64,000 nt of DNA from Rhizobium sullae (GCF_900169785.1 NZ_FWER01000002.1:136225-200224), one strand, 5' to 3'. Counted from the first letter of the stretch, positions 1 to 9,477 are shown. Program-made: numbers and translations. Notes: generated by a model from the sequence alone, not told the origin.

Positions 1-98
1 TTTCCCCTTCAACAGAAATTTAGAACCCTGCAAATATAAACCGCGTTCGATCCGCAGTAATTCGCTGCAATTTGCAACCGCCACCAAAGGACTTACCG

Positions 99-1286
99 AT
101 GACTTTTTACCGGACAACCCGGCTGATGCTGTCTGGCGCCGCATTTCTGTCGCTCGCCGGCTCCGCAGTCGCCCTCGACGGGCAGGATTTTCTGAAGAAG
201 TTGAATGCCGCCTACAGTACCCAAGGCGGAACGATCACTGCCGATGGTGTCGACGTCAACGACACGACGGTGACGCTGAAGAACGCGAGCTTCAAGCCGA
301 CTGGCAGCGACGCCCTCAACATCGGCGACATCACGATGACCGGTGTCGAGGAAGACGAAGACGGCGGTTACTACATCGAGGAAGCAGCCTTCCCCGACAT
401 CAACGTGACCAAGGATGGCACGACGGTCAGCGCCACCGAACTGACGCTCGGCGGCATCTCGATCCCGGCAGACGCCAGCGGTGACCGCCTCGATTCGATC
501 CTGCTTTACGAAACCGCTCATGCCGGTCCGATAAAAGTGGTCAACGGCGGCAAGGAAGTCTTCTCGCTCGGCGAGACGGAGATGAACCTGACGCTGCGCG
601 AGGACGAATCCGGCTTCGACTTCGACGGCGCGTTCAAGAGCATGAAGGCAGACCTCAGCGATACTCCGGACCCCCAGGCGAAGGAAGCGATCGAGAAACT
701 CGCCCTGCAGCACCTCAACGGCGACATCACCATGAAAGGCGCGTGGGACCTCGGCCCCGGTGCGATCGATATCTCCGAATTCGCCTTCGACGTCACGAAT
801 GTCGGCCGCCTGAACCTTGCCTTCAAGATTTCGGGATACACCCTGCCCTTCGTGAAGTCGCTGCAGGAGGCAACCAAGGCTTCCGAAGCCAATCCGAACA
901 AGGAAGAAGCGCAGCAGGCGCTCGGCCTCGCCATGCTCGGCCTCATGCAGCAGCTTTCGTTCAACGGTGCCGAAATCCGCTTCGATGACGCGTCGATCAC
1001 GAAGCGCGCGCTGGAATATGCAGGCTCTAAGCAGAACATCTCGGCACAGCAGATGGCAGACGCGCTGAAGGCGATGGCGCCGATCGCGCTGGCGCAGCTC
1101 AACATCCCGGAACTGCAGAACGCGATTTCGGCAGCGGTCAACACCTATCTCGACGACCCGAATAGCTTCACCATCAGCGCCGCGCCGCCTCAGCCGGTCC
1201 CCTTCCCGACCATCATGGGCGCTGCCATGGGCGCACCGAACACTTTGCCGAACGTGCTCGGTGTGAAGGTAACGGCGAACCAGTAA
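99..1286 (+). CDS. Secreted hypothetical protein (395 aa)
   Basis: I do not recognise a named family. The N-terminus has two arginines, a hydrophobic stretch and an AVA|LDG cleavage site near residue 28, so the protein is probably periplasmic. The rest alternates short beta-like segments (for example an ATELTLGGISIP stretch) with a helical region around residues 270-340, and ends in a Pro-rich tail. Overall character (secreted, repetitive beta strands, 'SFNGAEIRFDDASIT') resembles the larger secreted protein at 50810-52276, but homology is not proven. ATG 99 is preferred over an in-frame TTG at 72. The gene stands alone and ends just before a strong hairpin terminator. Gene reality is likely; function is unknown. 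Confidence 0.8.
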   Translation: MTFYRTTRLMLSGAAFLSLAGSAVALDGQDFLKKLNAAYSTQGGTITADGVDVNDTTVTLKNASFKPTGSDALNIGDITMTGVEEDEDGGYYIEEAAFPDINVTKDGTTVSATELTLGGISIPADASGDRLDSILLYETAHAGPIKVVNGGKEVFSLGETEMNLTLREDESGFDFDGAFKSMKADLSDTPDPQAKEAIEKLALQHLNGDITMKGAWDLGPGAIDISEFAFDVTNVGRLNLAFKISGYTLPFVKSLQEATKASEANPNKEEAQQALGLAMLGLMQQLSFNGAEIRFDDASITKRALEYAGSKQNISAQQMADALKAMAPIALAQLNIPELQNAISAAVNTYLDDPNSFTISAAPPQPVPFPTIMGAAMGAPNTLPNVLGVKVTANQ

Positions 1287-1299
1287 GCTGACGAAAAGG

Positions 1300-1370
1300 C
1301 CCGCCTTGTAAACTTGCCCCCGAAGTGGTCCAACTTTCGGGAGTAAGTTTACAAGGCGGGATTTTCTTTC
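1300..1370 (+). terminator. Long hairpin terminator
   Basis: A perfect 16-bp stem pairs 1300-1315 (CCCGCCTTGTAAACTT) with 1345-1360. The 29-nt loop has its own CCCGAA/TTCGGG pairing. It is followed by a T-rich ATTTTCTTTC tract. Confidence 0.8.
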
Positions 1371-1378
1371 TGCGTCGC

Positions 1379-1409
1379 TTGACCTCAACTTAACTTGAGG
1401 AACTAAACC
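1379..1409 (+). promoter_or_regulatory. SoxR-type (MerR-family) promoter/operator
   Basis: A -35-like TTGACC (1379-1384) and a -10-like TAAACC (1404-1409) are separated by 19 nt, the over-long spacer typical of MerR-family promoters. The box CCTCAACTTAACTTGAGG (1383-1400) differs by one base from the CCTCAAGTTAACTTGAGG element I recall from the E. coli soxS promoter. The sequence is directly visible; regulation by SoxR is inference, as no soxR gene lies in the window. Confidence 0.65.
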
Positions 1410-1443
1410 GGTTGCCGTGACATCGAAAACCAAGGAGATGGTG

Positions 1444-1764
1444 ATGAACGGCGCTTTTTATCGCGTGGACAAGTTTGCGGTGCCGGAGGCGGCACGCGAG
1501 GAGTTTCTGATCAATGTGCTGAAGACGCACGAGGTGCTGCAGGCCCAGGAAGGCTTCATTCGGCACACCGTTCTGGAGCAGGTTTCGGGACCGGGCGAAT
1601 TCAATTTCGTGACGATCGCCGAGTGGGAAAGCGCTGAGGTCCTCGAGCGGGTGAAGGCCGCCGTCCAAGCGGCGCACCGGGCACGTAACTTCGATCCGCA
1701 GGCACTTTTCGCACGGCTCGGCATTCGCGCCGACATCGCCAATTACAAGCCAGTTGCGGCGTAG
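1444..1764 (+). CDS. Antibiotic biosynthesis monooxygenase (ABM) domain protein
   Basis: A 106-aa single-domain protein with the small ferredoxin-like ABM fold pattern: an N-terminal strand (YRVDKFAVP), a helix with AREEFL, a central 'GFIRHTVLEQV' strand and an 'FVTIAEWES' strand. Such proteins act on quinone-like or redox-active small molecules, or serve as stress-associated heme/quinone enzymes; the substrate cannot be read here. The AAGGAG at 1432-1437 is spaced correctly for ATG 1444, so this start is preferred over GTG 1417. It lies directly behind the SoxR-type promoter, which suggests induction by redox-cycling compounds. Confidence 0.8.
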   Translation: MNGAFYRVDKFAVPEAAREEFLINVLKTHEVLQAQEGFIRHTVLEQVSGPGEFNFVTIAEWESAEVLERVKAAVQAAHRARNFDPQALFARLGIRADIANYKPVAA

Positions 1765-1863
1765 GAGCATGGCATCGGCCCGACGGTCAACAAGCCTTAA
1801 TGGGGCCTTAAGATCGCTACTCTACAACCTCTGGCGAGCCTCAGGGCTTTTCAGAGGTTGGAT

Positions 1864-2943
1864 ATGGACAGGGAACGCCACATCGGTAGCCTTGACGGTC
1901 TGCGTGGCATTGCTGCCGCAGGCGTGATTGTCGCGCACGTCAATCTGATGTTTCCCTCCGCCCTCTCCATGCCTATCCGCGATATCGGCAGCAATGCAGT
2001 AGGCCTATTTTTTGCACTGAGTGGCTTCCTGATGGCGTACATCTACGGCAATCGGCCGCTCAGTCCGAAAAGCTGTGCCGACTTTCTCGTAACTCGCTTC
2101 GCGCGCATCTATCCTGTTTATATTGCTGCAGTGCTGGCCATTGCGCTCCTGTCGCTCTTTCAGGACCTGAATTATTTCCAGCCGATCAACGGTATAGGTC
2201 AGGTACTCCGCCATATGGCACTAATGGGCTCCAGCGGGGTTTTCTGGTCGGTCCCGCCCGAGATTCAGTTCTATCTGCTTTTCCCATTAATATGGCTCTT
2301 TCTATCGAATCCCATTCGCTACCGGAATATCGCGATTGCCATCGCCATCTTCCTGGCGCTCGACGGACTACTCGGATTTCCCGGTAGCGGCATCATGCTG
2401 CCATCCAAGCTGCCGTTCTTTTTATTCGGCGTTGTCGCAGGTCGAATGCACCGGCGCATCGACAGACAAGAGCCAAACATCATCATTGGGATGCTTGCGC
2501 TGCTGTTACCGCTGTTCCTACTGGTTCGTCAGGGCGTCGCACCGCAAACAGCGAGCTCACTCTGGGATATGGCGACGGCTTTTGCGGCTGCGCTATCGGT
2601 CTTTCTGGTGGCACTTGAGCATCCGATCTCCGTAGTAGCCTTCGGCGCAGCTCCGTTACGCTTCGCCGGCAGAATCAGCTTCTCGCTCTATCTCTTCCAC
2701 GCGCCTGCGCTCTTTCTCGTCGAGAAGACGCTCGGCGGTACCGCACCGTCGGATCTCGTTATCCCCGTCGGAGTAGCCACTGCCTTCGGGCTTGCTTGCG
2801 TGAGTTACTATGTGATCGAGGTACCGGCACGCCGCTTTCTCGTATCACGATGGAAACGGCATCGCGAAGACGCGAAATGGCTAGGGAAGCTCGATGCGGC
2901 TCAGGCGCCGGCCATTTTCTCCTCGCGGCGCACGAGAATGTAG
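1864..2943 (+). CDS. Acyltransferase 3 family membrane protein
   Basis: A 359-aa OafA/NodX-type integral membrane acyltransferase with about ten hydrophobic segments. The N-terminus has the family signature IGSLDGLRGIAA followed by VIVAHVN, including the conserved histidine. Relatives transfer acetyl or other acyl groups to surface polysaccharides, LPS O-antigen or Nod factors; the acceptor here is unknown. ATG 1864 follows a weak CAGAGG. The 3' end overlaps the convergent MATE gene by 43 bp, so the last residues (SSRRTRM) are encoded opposite the MATE C-terminus. The gene looks less GC-biased than its neighbours, consistent with a more variable surface-modification gene. Confidence 0.85.
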   Translation: MDRERHIGSLDGLRGIAAAGVIVAHVNLMFPSALSMPIRDIGSNAVGLFFALSGFLMAYIYGNRPLSPKSCADFLVTRFARIYPVYIAAVLAIALLSLFQDLNYFQPINGIGQVLRHMALMGSSGVFWSVPPEIQFYLLFPLIWLFLSNPIRYRNIAIAIAIFLALDGLLGFPGSGIMLPSKLPFFLFGVVAGRMHRRIDRQEPNIIIGMLALLLPLFLLVRQGVAPQTASSLWDMATAFAAALSVFLVALEHPISVVAFGAAPLRFAGRISFSLYLFHAPALFLVEKTLGGTAPSDLVIPVGVATAFGLACVSYYVIEVPARRFLVSRWKRHREDAKWLGKLDAAQAPAIFSSRRTRM

Positions 2944-4304
2944 AAACGTGCGCAGAGCATGATGGCAGCCGCCGCAAGGCCGACGAGGAAGCCGAACCAG
3001 ATGCCTACGCCGCCGAAGCCCATCGGGAAAGCGAAGAACCAGGCAAGGAAGAAGCCGATCGGCCAATAGGCGATCAGCGCCATGATCATCGGCACGCGCG
3101 CATCCTTGAGGCCGCGCAGCAAACCGCTGGCAACCGCCTGCATGCCGTCGACAAGTTGGAAAAGGCCGGCGACGACGATCAGCGGGCCGGCATAGGAAAG
3201 CACTTGCGAAGCCTCGGGACGACTGACGTCGAGGAACCAGCGCGCCAGGAACTCCGGCATGACCGCAAACAGGATACCCCCGATACCCGAGATCGCCGCC
3301 GCGATGATCAGCACCGCGATCGAGGCGCGAACCAGAGCGGAATGGTCCCCTTGCCCGTGCGCAATGCCGACGCGGACGGTTGCGGCCTGCGAGAGGCCGA
3401 GTGGGATCATGAAGGCGATCGACGCCCATTGGAGCGCAATGCCATGTGCCGCAAGCTCGATCGTGCCGATATAACCCATCAGCAGCGAGGCAACCGTAAA
3501 GAGGCTGACCTCCGCAAGAATGGTCACGCTGATCGGCAGACCGAGACGAACGACATCCCAAAGCGCGTGCCAGTCCGGGCGCCAGAAACGCACCAGGATT
3601 TCATAGCGCCGTGTCTCCTCCCTCATCTGCACATAGGCGAGGATGAAGATAAAGCCCGCGGTCTGCACCGCGACCGAGACGATCGCAGCGCCCTGAAGGC
3701 CCATTGCCGGAAAACCGAAATGGCCGAGGATGAGGGCGTAGGCGAAGATCGCGTTCATCACCAGCATGGCAATGGTCACGTTCAGGACGACGGCAGCCTT
3801 GCCGATCGCGCTGACGAGCGCCCGCACGACGTTATAGAGCAGCCCCGGCAGCACGCCGAAATGACCGATCAGGATATAGCCGTGCGCAAGCTTTGCCACT
3901 TCCGGCTTCTGGCCAGCGGCGAGCAATATCTCCTCGGCATAGAAAAAGGCCGGCTGCATGACGAGCCAATAGACGGTGACCATCCAAAGGCCCATGCGCA
4001 TCGAGCGGCGAACTGTGACGATATCGCCCCGGCCGTAAGCCTGCGCGACCATCGGAATAACCGCGATGGCAAAGCCCGAACCAAAAATCAGGATCGTGAA
4101 CAGAAACTGTGCCGAAAGGACCATGGCAGCGAGATTCTCGGCGCCGAGGCGGCCGACGATCATGACGTCCGTCGTGTTGATGCCAAGCTGGGCAAGCTGT
4201 GCGCCGATGAACGGAATGCCGAGTGCCAGCGTGGCGCGGAAATGCGCACCCCAACGATTGTCGGTTTGCGGCGCAAGCCTGTGCACGTCGATCGGCGCGT
4301 CCAT
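2901..4304 (-). CDS. MATE family efflux transporter (NorM-like)
   Basis: About 467 aa with the twelve-helix pattern and internal two-fold repeat of multidrug and toxic compound extrusion transporters: 'GIPFIGAQLAQLGINTTDVMIVGRLG' near the N-terminus and the equivalent 'GLPISVTILAEVSLFTVASLLMGYIG' in the second half. Family members export cationic drugs in exchange for Na+ or H+. ATG 4304 is favoured because AGGA sits 9 nt ahead; the upstream ATG at 4313 has AGGA directly against it. It is a single gene, convergent with the acyltransferase. A very long antisense open frame on the other strand is a codon-bias shadow. Confidence 0.9.
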   Translation of the reverse strand: MDAPIDVHRLAPQTDNRWGAHFRATLALGIPFIGAQLAQLGINTTDVMIVGRLGAENLAAMVLSAQFLFTILIFGSGFAIAVIPMVAQAYGRGDIVTVRRSMRMGLWMVTVYWLVMQPAFFYAEEILLAAGQKPEVAKLAHGYILIGHFGVLPGLLYNVVRALVSAIGKAAVVLNVTIAMLVMNAIFAYALILGHFGFPAMGLQGAAIVSVAVQTAGFIFILAYVQMREETRRYEILVRFWRPDWHALWDVVRLGLPISVTILAEVSLFTVASLLMGYIGTIELAAHGIALQWASIAFMIPLGLSQAATVRVGIAHGQGDHSALVRASIAVLIIAAAISGIGGILFAVMPEFLARWFLDVSRPEASQVLSYAGPLIVVAGLFQLVDGMQAVASGLLRGLKDARVPMIMALIAYWPIGFFLAWFFAFPMGFGGVGIWFGFLVGLAAAAIMLCARFYILVRREEKMAGA

Positions 4305-4449
4305 CAGAGCCATTCCTGTTTGGTTGAATCACTTAGGGCCGCATTTCGCGGCAAAGTAATATCGGGCCTTAGATCAAAGCCCCGCAAAGAGCCACCCCAA
4401 AAGAGGCAAATGATGAAAAATTCATCACATCATCACGAATTCTGATAGC

Positions 4450-5697
4450 TCACTCCGCCGCCGCTTCCAGGGCTTCCGGGCGCTTCGCAGTCTTAACCTT
4501 CGCGAGAAAGACCAGAGCCGCCGAGAGAATAAAGAAAGCGGCCAGCAGGTAGGGCGCACCGGCAAAGGTCACCGGAGCATCCGGCTTGGTGAAATAGCCG
4601 AACATCTGCGTGAAGATCAGCGGGCCGACGATCGTCGTGATGCTGCTGAGGCTCGTGAGCGCTCCCTGCAATTCACCCTGTGCAGACGGCGGCACCTTGC
4701 CGGCGGCAATACTGCGAAGCGGCGGATCGGCGACGTTTTCCATGACGGTCAGGATGATGACCGTATAGACGACCCAGCCCTCCCAGGCGAAAGCATAGCC
4801 CGTCAGGCCGACGACCGAGAAAGAAAGGCCGACGACCGCCGTCTTCCACTCGCCAAGCACCGGCACGATCTTCGGCAGCACGAGACCCATGACGATCGCG
4901 GCGCCGATACCGTAGATGCCAAGCGAAAGGCCGATCTGGCCCTCGCTCCAGCCGTAGCGATAGGTCGAAACGAAGGACCAGACGGACGGATAAACGGCGT
5001 GTGCCAGCCAGAAGAGGAACATGACGGCGCCGACCCAGCCGATGCCGGGATAATTGCGCATCTGCTTCAACGCGCCCAGCGGATTGGCCCGCTTCCATTC
5101 GAAGGTGCGCCGATGTTTGGCGTCCAGCGTTTCCGGCAGCAGGAAATAGGCAGCGACGAAATTGAGGAAGGAAAGCGCCGCCGCGCCGAAGAACGGAACG
5201 CGCGGGCCGAACTCACCGAGGATGCCGCCGATAACGGGGCCGATGGTGAAACCGACCCCGAAGGCGATGCCGATTAGGCCGAAATTCTTGGCGCGGTTCT
5301 CGTCAGTGCTGATGTCAGCGATATAGGCCGAACACGTCGCATAGCTGCCGCCGCTGAAGCCTGCGAGCGCCCGGCCGACAAAAAGCATCCAGAAGCTGGT
5401 GGCGACCGCGCAGATCAGATTGTCGATCGCGAAGGTCAACACGGAGAGAAGCAGGATCGGGCGGCGGCCGAAACGGTCACTGAGATTGCCAAGCAGGGGC
5501 GAGAACAAGAACAGCATGCCGGCATAGACGACCAGCAGCCAGCCGCCGTCGAGTGCGGCATCGCTGATGGTACCGCCGGTGAGTTCCTCCAGATAAGCGG
5601 GCAGCACCGGCATGATGATCGCAATGCCAATTACGTCCAGAAACAGGATCACGAAAACGAGGAAGAGGCCGCGGCGAACGAATTTGGGATCAAGCAT
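4450..5697 (-). CDS. MFS transporter, TetA-like drug:H+ antiporter
   Basis: 415 aa with twelve predicted membrane helices. The major-facilitator motif A appears in the loop after helix 2 ([11 protein letters not shown]), and the '[23 protein letters not shown]' and '[13 protein letters not shown]' segments match the TetA/tetracycline-resistance branch (DHA1). It likely exports a drug or metabolite at the inner membrane; resistance to tetracycline itself cannot be concluded. The start has GAGAG just upstream. A LysR gene lies 158 bp upstream on the same strand and could be a regulator, although that LysR is more obviously paired with the divergent aldo-keto reductase. Confidence 0.87.
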   Translation of the reverse strand: MLDPKFVRRGLFLVFVILFLDVIGIAIIMPVLPAYLEELTGGTISDAALDGGWLLVVYAGMLFLFSPLLGNLSDRFGRRPILLLSVLTFAIDNLICAVATSFWMLFVGRALAGFSGGSYATCSAYIADISTDENRAKNFGLIGIAFGVGFTIGPVIGGILGEFGPRVPFFGAAALSFLNFVAAYFLLPETLDAKHRRTFEWKRANPLGALKQMRNYPGIGWVGAVMFLFWLAHAVYPSVWSFVSTYRYGWSEGQIGLSLGIYGIGAAIVMGLVLPKIVPVLGEWKTAVVGLSFSVVGLTGYAFAWEGWVVYTVIILTVMENVADPPLRSIAAGKVPPSAQGELQGALTSLSSITTIVGPLIFTQMFGYFTKPDAPVTFAGAPYLLAAFFILSAALVFLAKVKTAKRPEALEAAAE

Positions 5698-5855
5698 GGA
5701 ACATCTCTCAACAGGGGATTGCTTTCTGGAAAGACGATCTCGTCGCCGGGGTTGTTACATAGCTCATCGCGAAAAATGAAACAATACGTGAACATTTCAA
5801 AGTTTTTGATCAAGCCGCCAGCGAAATTGATCGGCGGGCGGAACAAACGGGGATT

Positions 5856-6758
5856 TTAGGCGGCCCGCCGCTGCTCCTTCACGAAATCGACAAATGCGCG
5901 CAACGCGGACGGCATGTGCCTACGGCCGGCATAATAGAGAAACGGACCGGAGAATTCCGTGATCCACTCCTGAAGGATCGGCACCAGTTCGCCGCGTGCG
6001 ATGGCAGGAGCGAGGACTTCCTCGAAGGAGCCGATGACGCCGAGGCCAGCGACGGCAGCACCAACCTCCATCTCGATGACGTTGGCCACCAGCGGCCCGG
6101 ACGGCGAGATCACCAGTGTTTCGCCACCGCGCTCGAATTCCCAGGCGAACGGTGCGCCGCTCAGGAAACGGTGGCGGATGCAATCGTGCCCGAGCAGGTC
6201 TTTCGGGTGCTGCGGCACGCCGCGTCGTTCGAGGTAGGCAGGCGACGCAGCAACGATATAGCACTGGCGGCGTGGGCCGATCGGCACGGCGATCATGTCG
6301 CGCTCCAATCGCTCGCCATAGCGTATGCCGGCGTCATAGCCCGCGGCGAGCACGTCGATGAAGCTGTCTTCGGCAACCACTTCAAGCGTGATCTGCGGAT
6401 AGCGCTGCAGAAACCGGTTGGCGAGATCCGGCAGGAAGAGCTTTGCGGCGATCACCGGCACGTTAAGCCGCAGCGTCCCCGCCGGACTGTCGCGAAAGCT
6501 ATCGAGTTGGCTGAGCGCCGAAGCGACCTCGCCAAGCGCCGGCGCGAGGCGCTCCAGCAGCCTTTCGCCGGCCTCGGTCGGCGTCACGCTGCGGGTCGTG
6601 CGGTTGAGAAGACGTACGCCGAGCCGCTCTTCGAGGCGCCGGAGGGATTCGCTGAGCGAGGAAGGCGACACTCCGCGCTTGCGGGCTGCCGCACGAAAGC
6701 TCCGCTCCCTTGCAATGGCGGCAAAGGCAGCCAGATCACTGAGAGGCAAGTCATCCAT
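5856..6758 (-). CDS. LysR family transcriptional regulator
   Basis: 300 aa. The N-terminal winged helix-turn-helix is clear (DLAAFAAIARERSFRAAARKRG, then SPSSLSESLRRLEERLG and LLNRTTRSVTPTEAG), followed by the two-lobed effector-binding domain starting near residue 90. It belongs to the DsdC/YafC-like group that often controls a neighbouring oxidoreductase. It is transcribed divergently from the aldo-keto reductase at 6868, with a 109-bp shared promoter region, so autoregulation and control of that gene are likely. The effector is unknown. Confidence 0.9.
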   Translation of the reverse strand: MDDLPLSDLAAFAAIARERSFRAAARKRGVSPSSLSESLRRLEERLGVRLLNRTTRSVTPTEAGERLLERLAPALGEVASALSQLDSFRDSPAGTLRLNVPVIAAKLFLPDLANRFLQRYPQITLEVVAEDSFIDVLAAGYDAGIRYGERLERDMIAVPIGPRRQCYIVAASPAYLERRGVPQHPKDLLGHDCIRHRFLSGAPFAWEFERGGETLVISPSGPLVANVIEMEVGAAVAGLGVIGSFEEVLAPAIARGELVPILQEWITEFSGPFLYYAGRRHMPSALRAFVDFVKEQRRAA

Positions 6759-6867
6759 TGTGCGTATTTCCGTACAGGCTGTTCAAGATTATCCAGATTA
6801 TCGCACAAATTCTGCCGTAGTAAAAATACTTCAAGGATGCCGCTCGGGTATCGAAGAGGAGAAAGAG

Positions 6868-7863
6868 ATGCAAACCTATCGTTTGGGAAAGACCGGGCCC
6901 GAAGTTTCCGCCCTCGGCCTCGGCTGCATGGGCATGTCGGGCATGTACGGCCCTTCCGATCGCGAAGAGGGCATCGCCACCATCCATGCCGCGCTGGATG
7001 CCGGCGTCAACCTGCTAGATACTGGCGATTTCTATGGCATGGGCCATAACGAGATGCTGATCGGCGAGGCATTGAAAGGCCGCAAACGGGACAGTGTCGT
7101 GATCAGCGTCAAGACCGGAGCGCTTCGCGATCCGCAGGGCGCGTGGCTCGGCTACGATTGCCGGCCCGCGGCACTCAAGAACTTCGTCGCCTATTCGCTG
7201 CAGCGTCTCGGCGTCGATTACATCGATATCTACCGCCCCGCCCGACTCGATCCCAATGTGCCGATCGAAGAAACCGTCGGCGCGATCGCCGATATGATCA
7301 AGGCTGGTTATGTCCGGCATGTCGGGCTTTCCGAAGTCGGCGCCGACACGATCCGCAGAGCGGCCGCCGTCCATCCGATCGTCGATCTTCAGACCGAATA
7401 TTCGCTGATTTCCCGCGGCATCGAAGATGTGATCCTGGCCACCTGCCGCGAACTCGGCATCTCAATCACCGCTTACGGCGTCCTTTCGCGAGGCCTGATC
7501 AGCGGCCACTGGCACAAGGGCCTGGGCAGCAGCAAGGGCGATTTCCGCAGCGACAGCCCGCGCTTCCAAGAGGGCAATATCGAGCAGAACCTGGCGCTCG
7601 TCGAAGAACTCCGCAAAATCGCCGAGGCAAAGCGGGTCTCGGTCGCACAGATCGCGATCGCCTGGGTTGCCGCACAGGGCAAGGACATCATCCCGCTCGT
7701 CGGCGCCCGCCGCCGCGACCGGCTGACAGAAGCGCTCGGTTCAAGAGCCGTCGAGCTTTCGGCCGACGATATGGCCGCGATCGAACGCGCCGTGCCAAAG
7801 GATGCCGCGGCAGGCGCGCGCTACCCGGATGCGCAGTTGAAGCATATGGATAGCGAGAGATAG
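6868..7863 (+). CDS. Aldo/keto reductase
   Basis: 331 aa, a TIM-barrel NADPH-dependent oxidoreductase. Visible features are the N-terminal LGLGCMGMSGMYGP, the catalytic Asp/Tyr region DTGDFYGMGHNEMLIGEAL, the Lys strand VVISVKTG, the 'RLDPNVPIEETVGAIADMIKAGYVRHVGLSE' core and the C-terminal cofactor segment with IIPLVGARRRDRL. The usual 'HR.D' is 'PARLDP', a known subfamily variant. GAGAAAGAG precedes the ATG at 6868; a longer in-frame extension upstream runs through the LysR promoter and is rejected. It probably reduces aldehydes or ketones, under control of the divergent LysR. Confidence 0.9.
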   Translation: MQTYRLGKTGPEVSALGLGCMGMSGMYGPSDREEGIATIHAALDAGVNLLDTGDFYGMGHNEMLIGEALKGRKRDSVVISVKTGALRDPQGAWLGYDCRPAALKNFVAYSLQRLGVDYIDIYRPARLDPNVPIEETVGAIADMIKAGYVRHVGLSEVGADTIRRAAAVHPIVDLQTEYSLISRGIEDVILATCRELGISITAYGVLSRGLISGHWHKGLGSSKGDFRSDSPRFQEGNIEQNLALVEELRKIAEAKRVSVAQIAIAWVAAQGKDIIPLVGARRRDRLTEALGSRAVELSADDMAAIERAVPKDAAAGARYPDAQLKHMDSER

Positions 7864-7938
7864 CGACAGTCCGTCGACTGTGAGTACCGCTTGCCCTCCC
7901 TTCGAAAGGTGAGAGAGCAAGCGGCAACGCCGCTCGAC

Positions 7939-8871
7939 TCAGACCGGGCCGGAGAACGTATCGCAGGCGGCGAGCTGACCGCTGTCGAAGCCACGCTTGA
8001 ACCAGCGCATGCGCTGATCCGACGTGCCGTGGTTGAAGCTTTCCGGCACGACATAGCCTTGGCTGCGCTTCTGCAGCGTATCGTCGCCGATCTGTTGGGC
8101 GGCGTTCAGCGCCTCCTCAAGGTCGCCGGCTTCGAGGATGCCCTTCTGCTCGGTATATTTGCCCCAGATGCCCGCAAAGCAATCGGCCTGCAGCTCGACG
8201 CGCACCGACATCTTGTTGGCGTCGGCTTCGCTCATGCGCTGCCGCGCTTCGTTGAACTTCGGCAGGATGCCGAGGAGGTTCTGGACGTGGTGGCCGACTT
8301 CGTGGGCCACGACATAGGCTTCGGCGAAATCGCCGGAGGCGCCGAACTTGCTCTCAAGCTCCTGGAAGAACACGGTGTCGAGATAGACCTTGTGATCGCC
8401 TGGGCAATAGAACGGCCCGGTGGCGGCGGATGCGAAACCACAGGCCGATCGTGTGGCATCCGCAAAGAGCACCAGCGTCGGGTCTTTATATTCCCTTCCC
8501 TGTGCCTGGAAGATGCCGCGCCAGGTGTCCTCGGTCTCGGCGAGCACGGTGCGCATGAACGCGGTCATCTCGTCATTGGCAGGCGTGCTCGTGCCCTCCG
8601 ATTGGCTTTGCTCGTAGCCGGAGCCACCCGTCATGCCGCCGTCCAACGCCTGCATCAGGTCAATGCCCATCGCCTTGAAGATCAGATAGATGACGACGAG
8701 GAAGATGATCGTGCCGATCGAAAGCCCGCCACCCCTGCGCCCCACACCGCCGCCGGACGGAAAGCTGAAGCCGCCGTTGCGGCCGAACGGATTGCGCCGC
8801 AGCCCGCCACCTGTCGCATCACCGCGGCGATCCTCGACATTGTCCGACTGGCGGCGCCCCTTCCATTCCAT
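7939..8871 (-). CDS. Membrane-anchored neutral zinc metallopeptidase (YpfJ-like)
   Basis: 310 aa. A Gly/Arg-rich N-terminus is followed by one membrane helix at about residues 51-68 (IGTIIFLVVIYLIF) and then the putative zinc peptidase domain. The HExxH zinc motif is at residues 190-194 (HEVGHHVQNLLG), with a downstream ELQADCFAG motif supplying the likely third ligand. This matches the uncharacterised 'neutral zinc metallopeptidase' family (YpfJ). The ATG at 8871 has GGGGGAG a few bases upstream; a longer frame to 8916 lacks such support. It converges on the aldo-keto reductase gene. The substrate is unknown. Confidence 0.9.
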   Translation of the reverse strand: MEWKGRRQSDNVEDRRGDATGGGLRRNPFGRNGGFSFPSGGGVGRRGGGLSIGTIIFLVVIYLIFKAMGIDLMQALDGGMTGGSGYEQSQSEGTSTPANDEMTAFMRTVLAETEDTWRGIFQAQGREYKDPTLVLFADATRSACGFASAATGPFYCPGDHKVYLDTVFFQELESKFGASGDFAEAYVVAHEVGHHVQNLLGILPKFNEARQRMSEADANKMSVRVELQADCFAGIWGKYTEQKGILEAGDLEEALNAAQQIGDDTLQKRSQGYVVPESFNHGTSDQRMRWFKRGFDSGQLAACDTFSGPV

Positions 8872-8952
8872 CTGAATTCTCCCCCGACGATGCGCAGGCA
8901 TGCGCTCTACGTGCAATTATATATCCGGCGAGGGTGCGAATGCCAGCAGGTT

Positions 8953-9477
8953 TCAGGCGAAGAGCTTTAGACGCGGACGAAGCACGAAAATGGCGCCGAT
9001 AATCACCAGCCCAATGCCGGCCATGGCCGAAGCCGTATCATTCCCGCTGAAGATCACCTCATTCATGATTCGCCCCGGCACGAGCGTGAACAGACCAGCG
9101 CTGACAACGCCGCCGAAATAGAGACCTTTGACGATACGCTTGTGCGTACGAATGTCGCGCCGGCGCGCCGCAGCTATCGCCTGCCAGCTGCCGAAGAGCG
9201 TTGCAGTCGAAAGGAGATGGATGGGGCCGAAGCCGAAAAACAGATCGAGCTCATGAATAAAGAAGCTGGAAAGCGCCGTGACCACCATCAGTATCATCCA
9301 GATCCTGCCAAGCGCCTTGTGGCGGCGGGTACCTTTCGGGCGAAGCAGAATGTAGGCGCCGAGGAGTGCTGCAGGCGTGACGGCAGCAACGTGGATCTGG
9401 ATGGCAAGCGGGGCTTGAAGAAGCGGCTCAAGGGTCATGGTTGGTATCCGGTTGAACTTGAGCGATCTTTCCGCCAT
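8953..9477 (-). CDS. DUF2306-type membrane protein
   Basis: 174 aa with four to five hydrophobic segments and the family-like pattern 'LAIQIHVAAVTPAALLGAYILLRPKGTRRHKALGRIWMILMVVTALSSFFI', in which conserved histidines near membrane helices could bind heme or metal. Function is not established. The ATG at 9477 is preceded by GAGAGAGAAG; an internal ATG at 9438 is an alternative start. It is divergent from the LytTR regulator, which starts only about 70 bp away, so the two may share regulation. Confidence 0.75.
   Translation of the reverse strand: MAERSLKFNRIPTMTLEPLLQAPLAIQIHVAAVTPAALLGAYILLRPKGTRRHKALGRIWMILMVVTALSSFFIHELDLFFGFGPIHLLSTATLFGSWQAIAAARRRDIRTHKRIVKGLYFGGVVSAGLFTLVPGRIMNEVIFSGNDTASAMAGIGLVIIGAIFVLRPRLKLFA

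Noticed and set aside
93-1433. 446-codon open frame on the minus strand
   Set aside because: Antisense to the secreted protein gene, with Arg-rich composition and crossing a strong terminator.
2796-4445. 549-codon open frame on the plus strand
   Set aside because: It lies fully opposite the MATE transporter gene; its Arg/His/Asp-rich translation is the usual complement shadow of a GC-rich gene.
7864-7938. ACAGTC/GACTGT pairing between convergent genes
   Set aside because: Only six pairs and no T tract; too weak to call a terminator.
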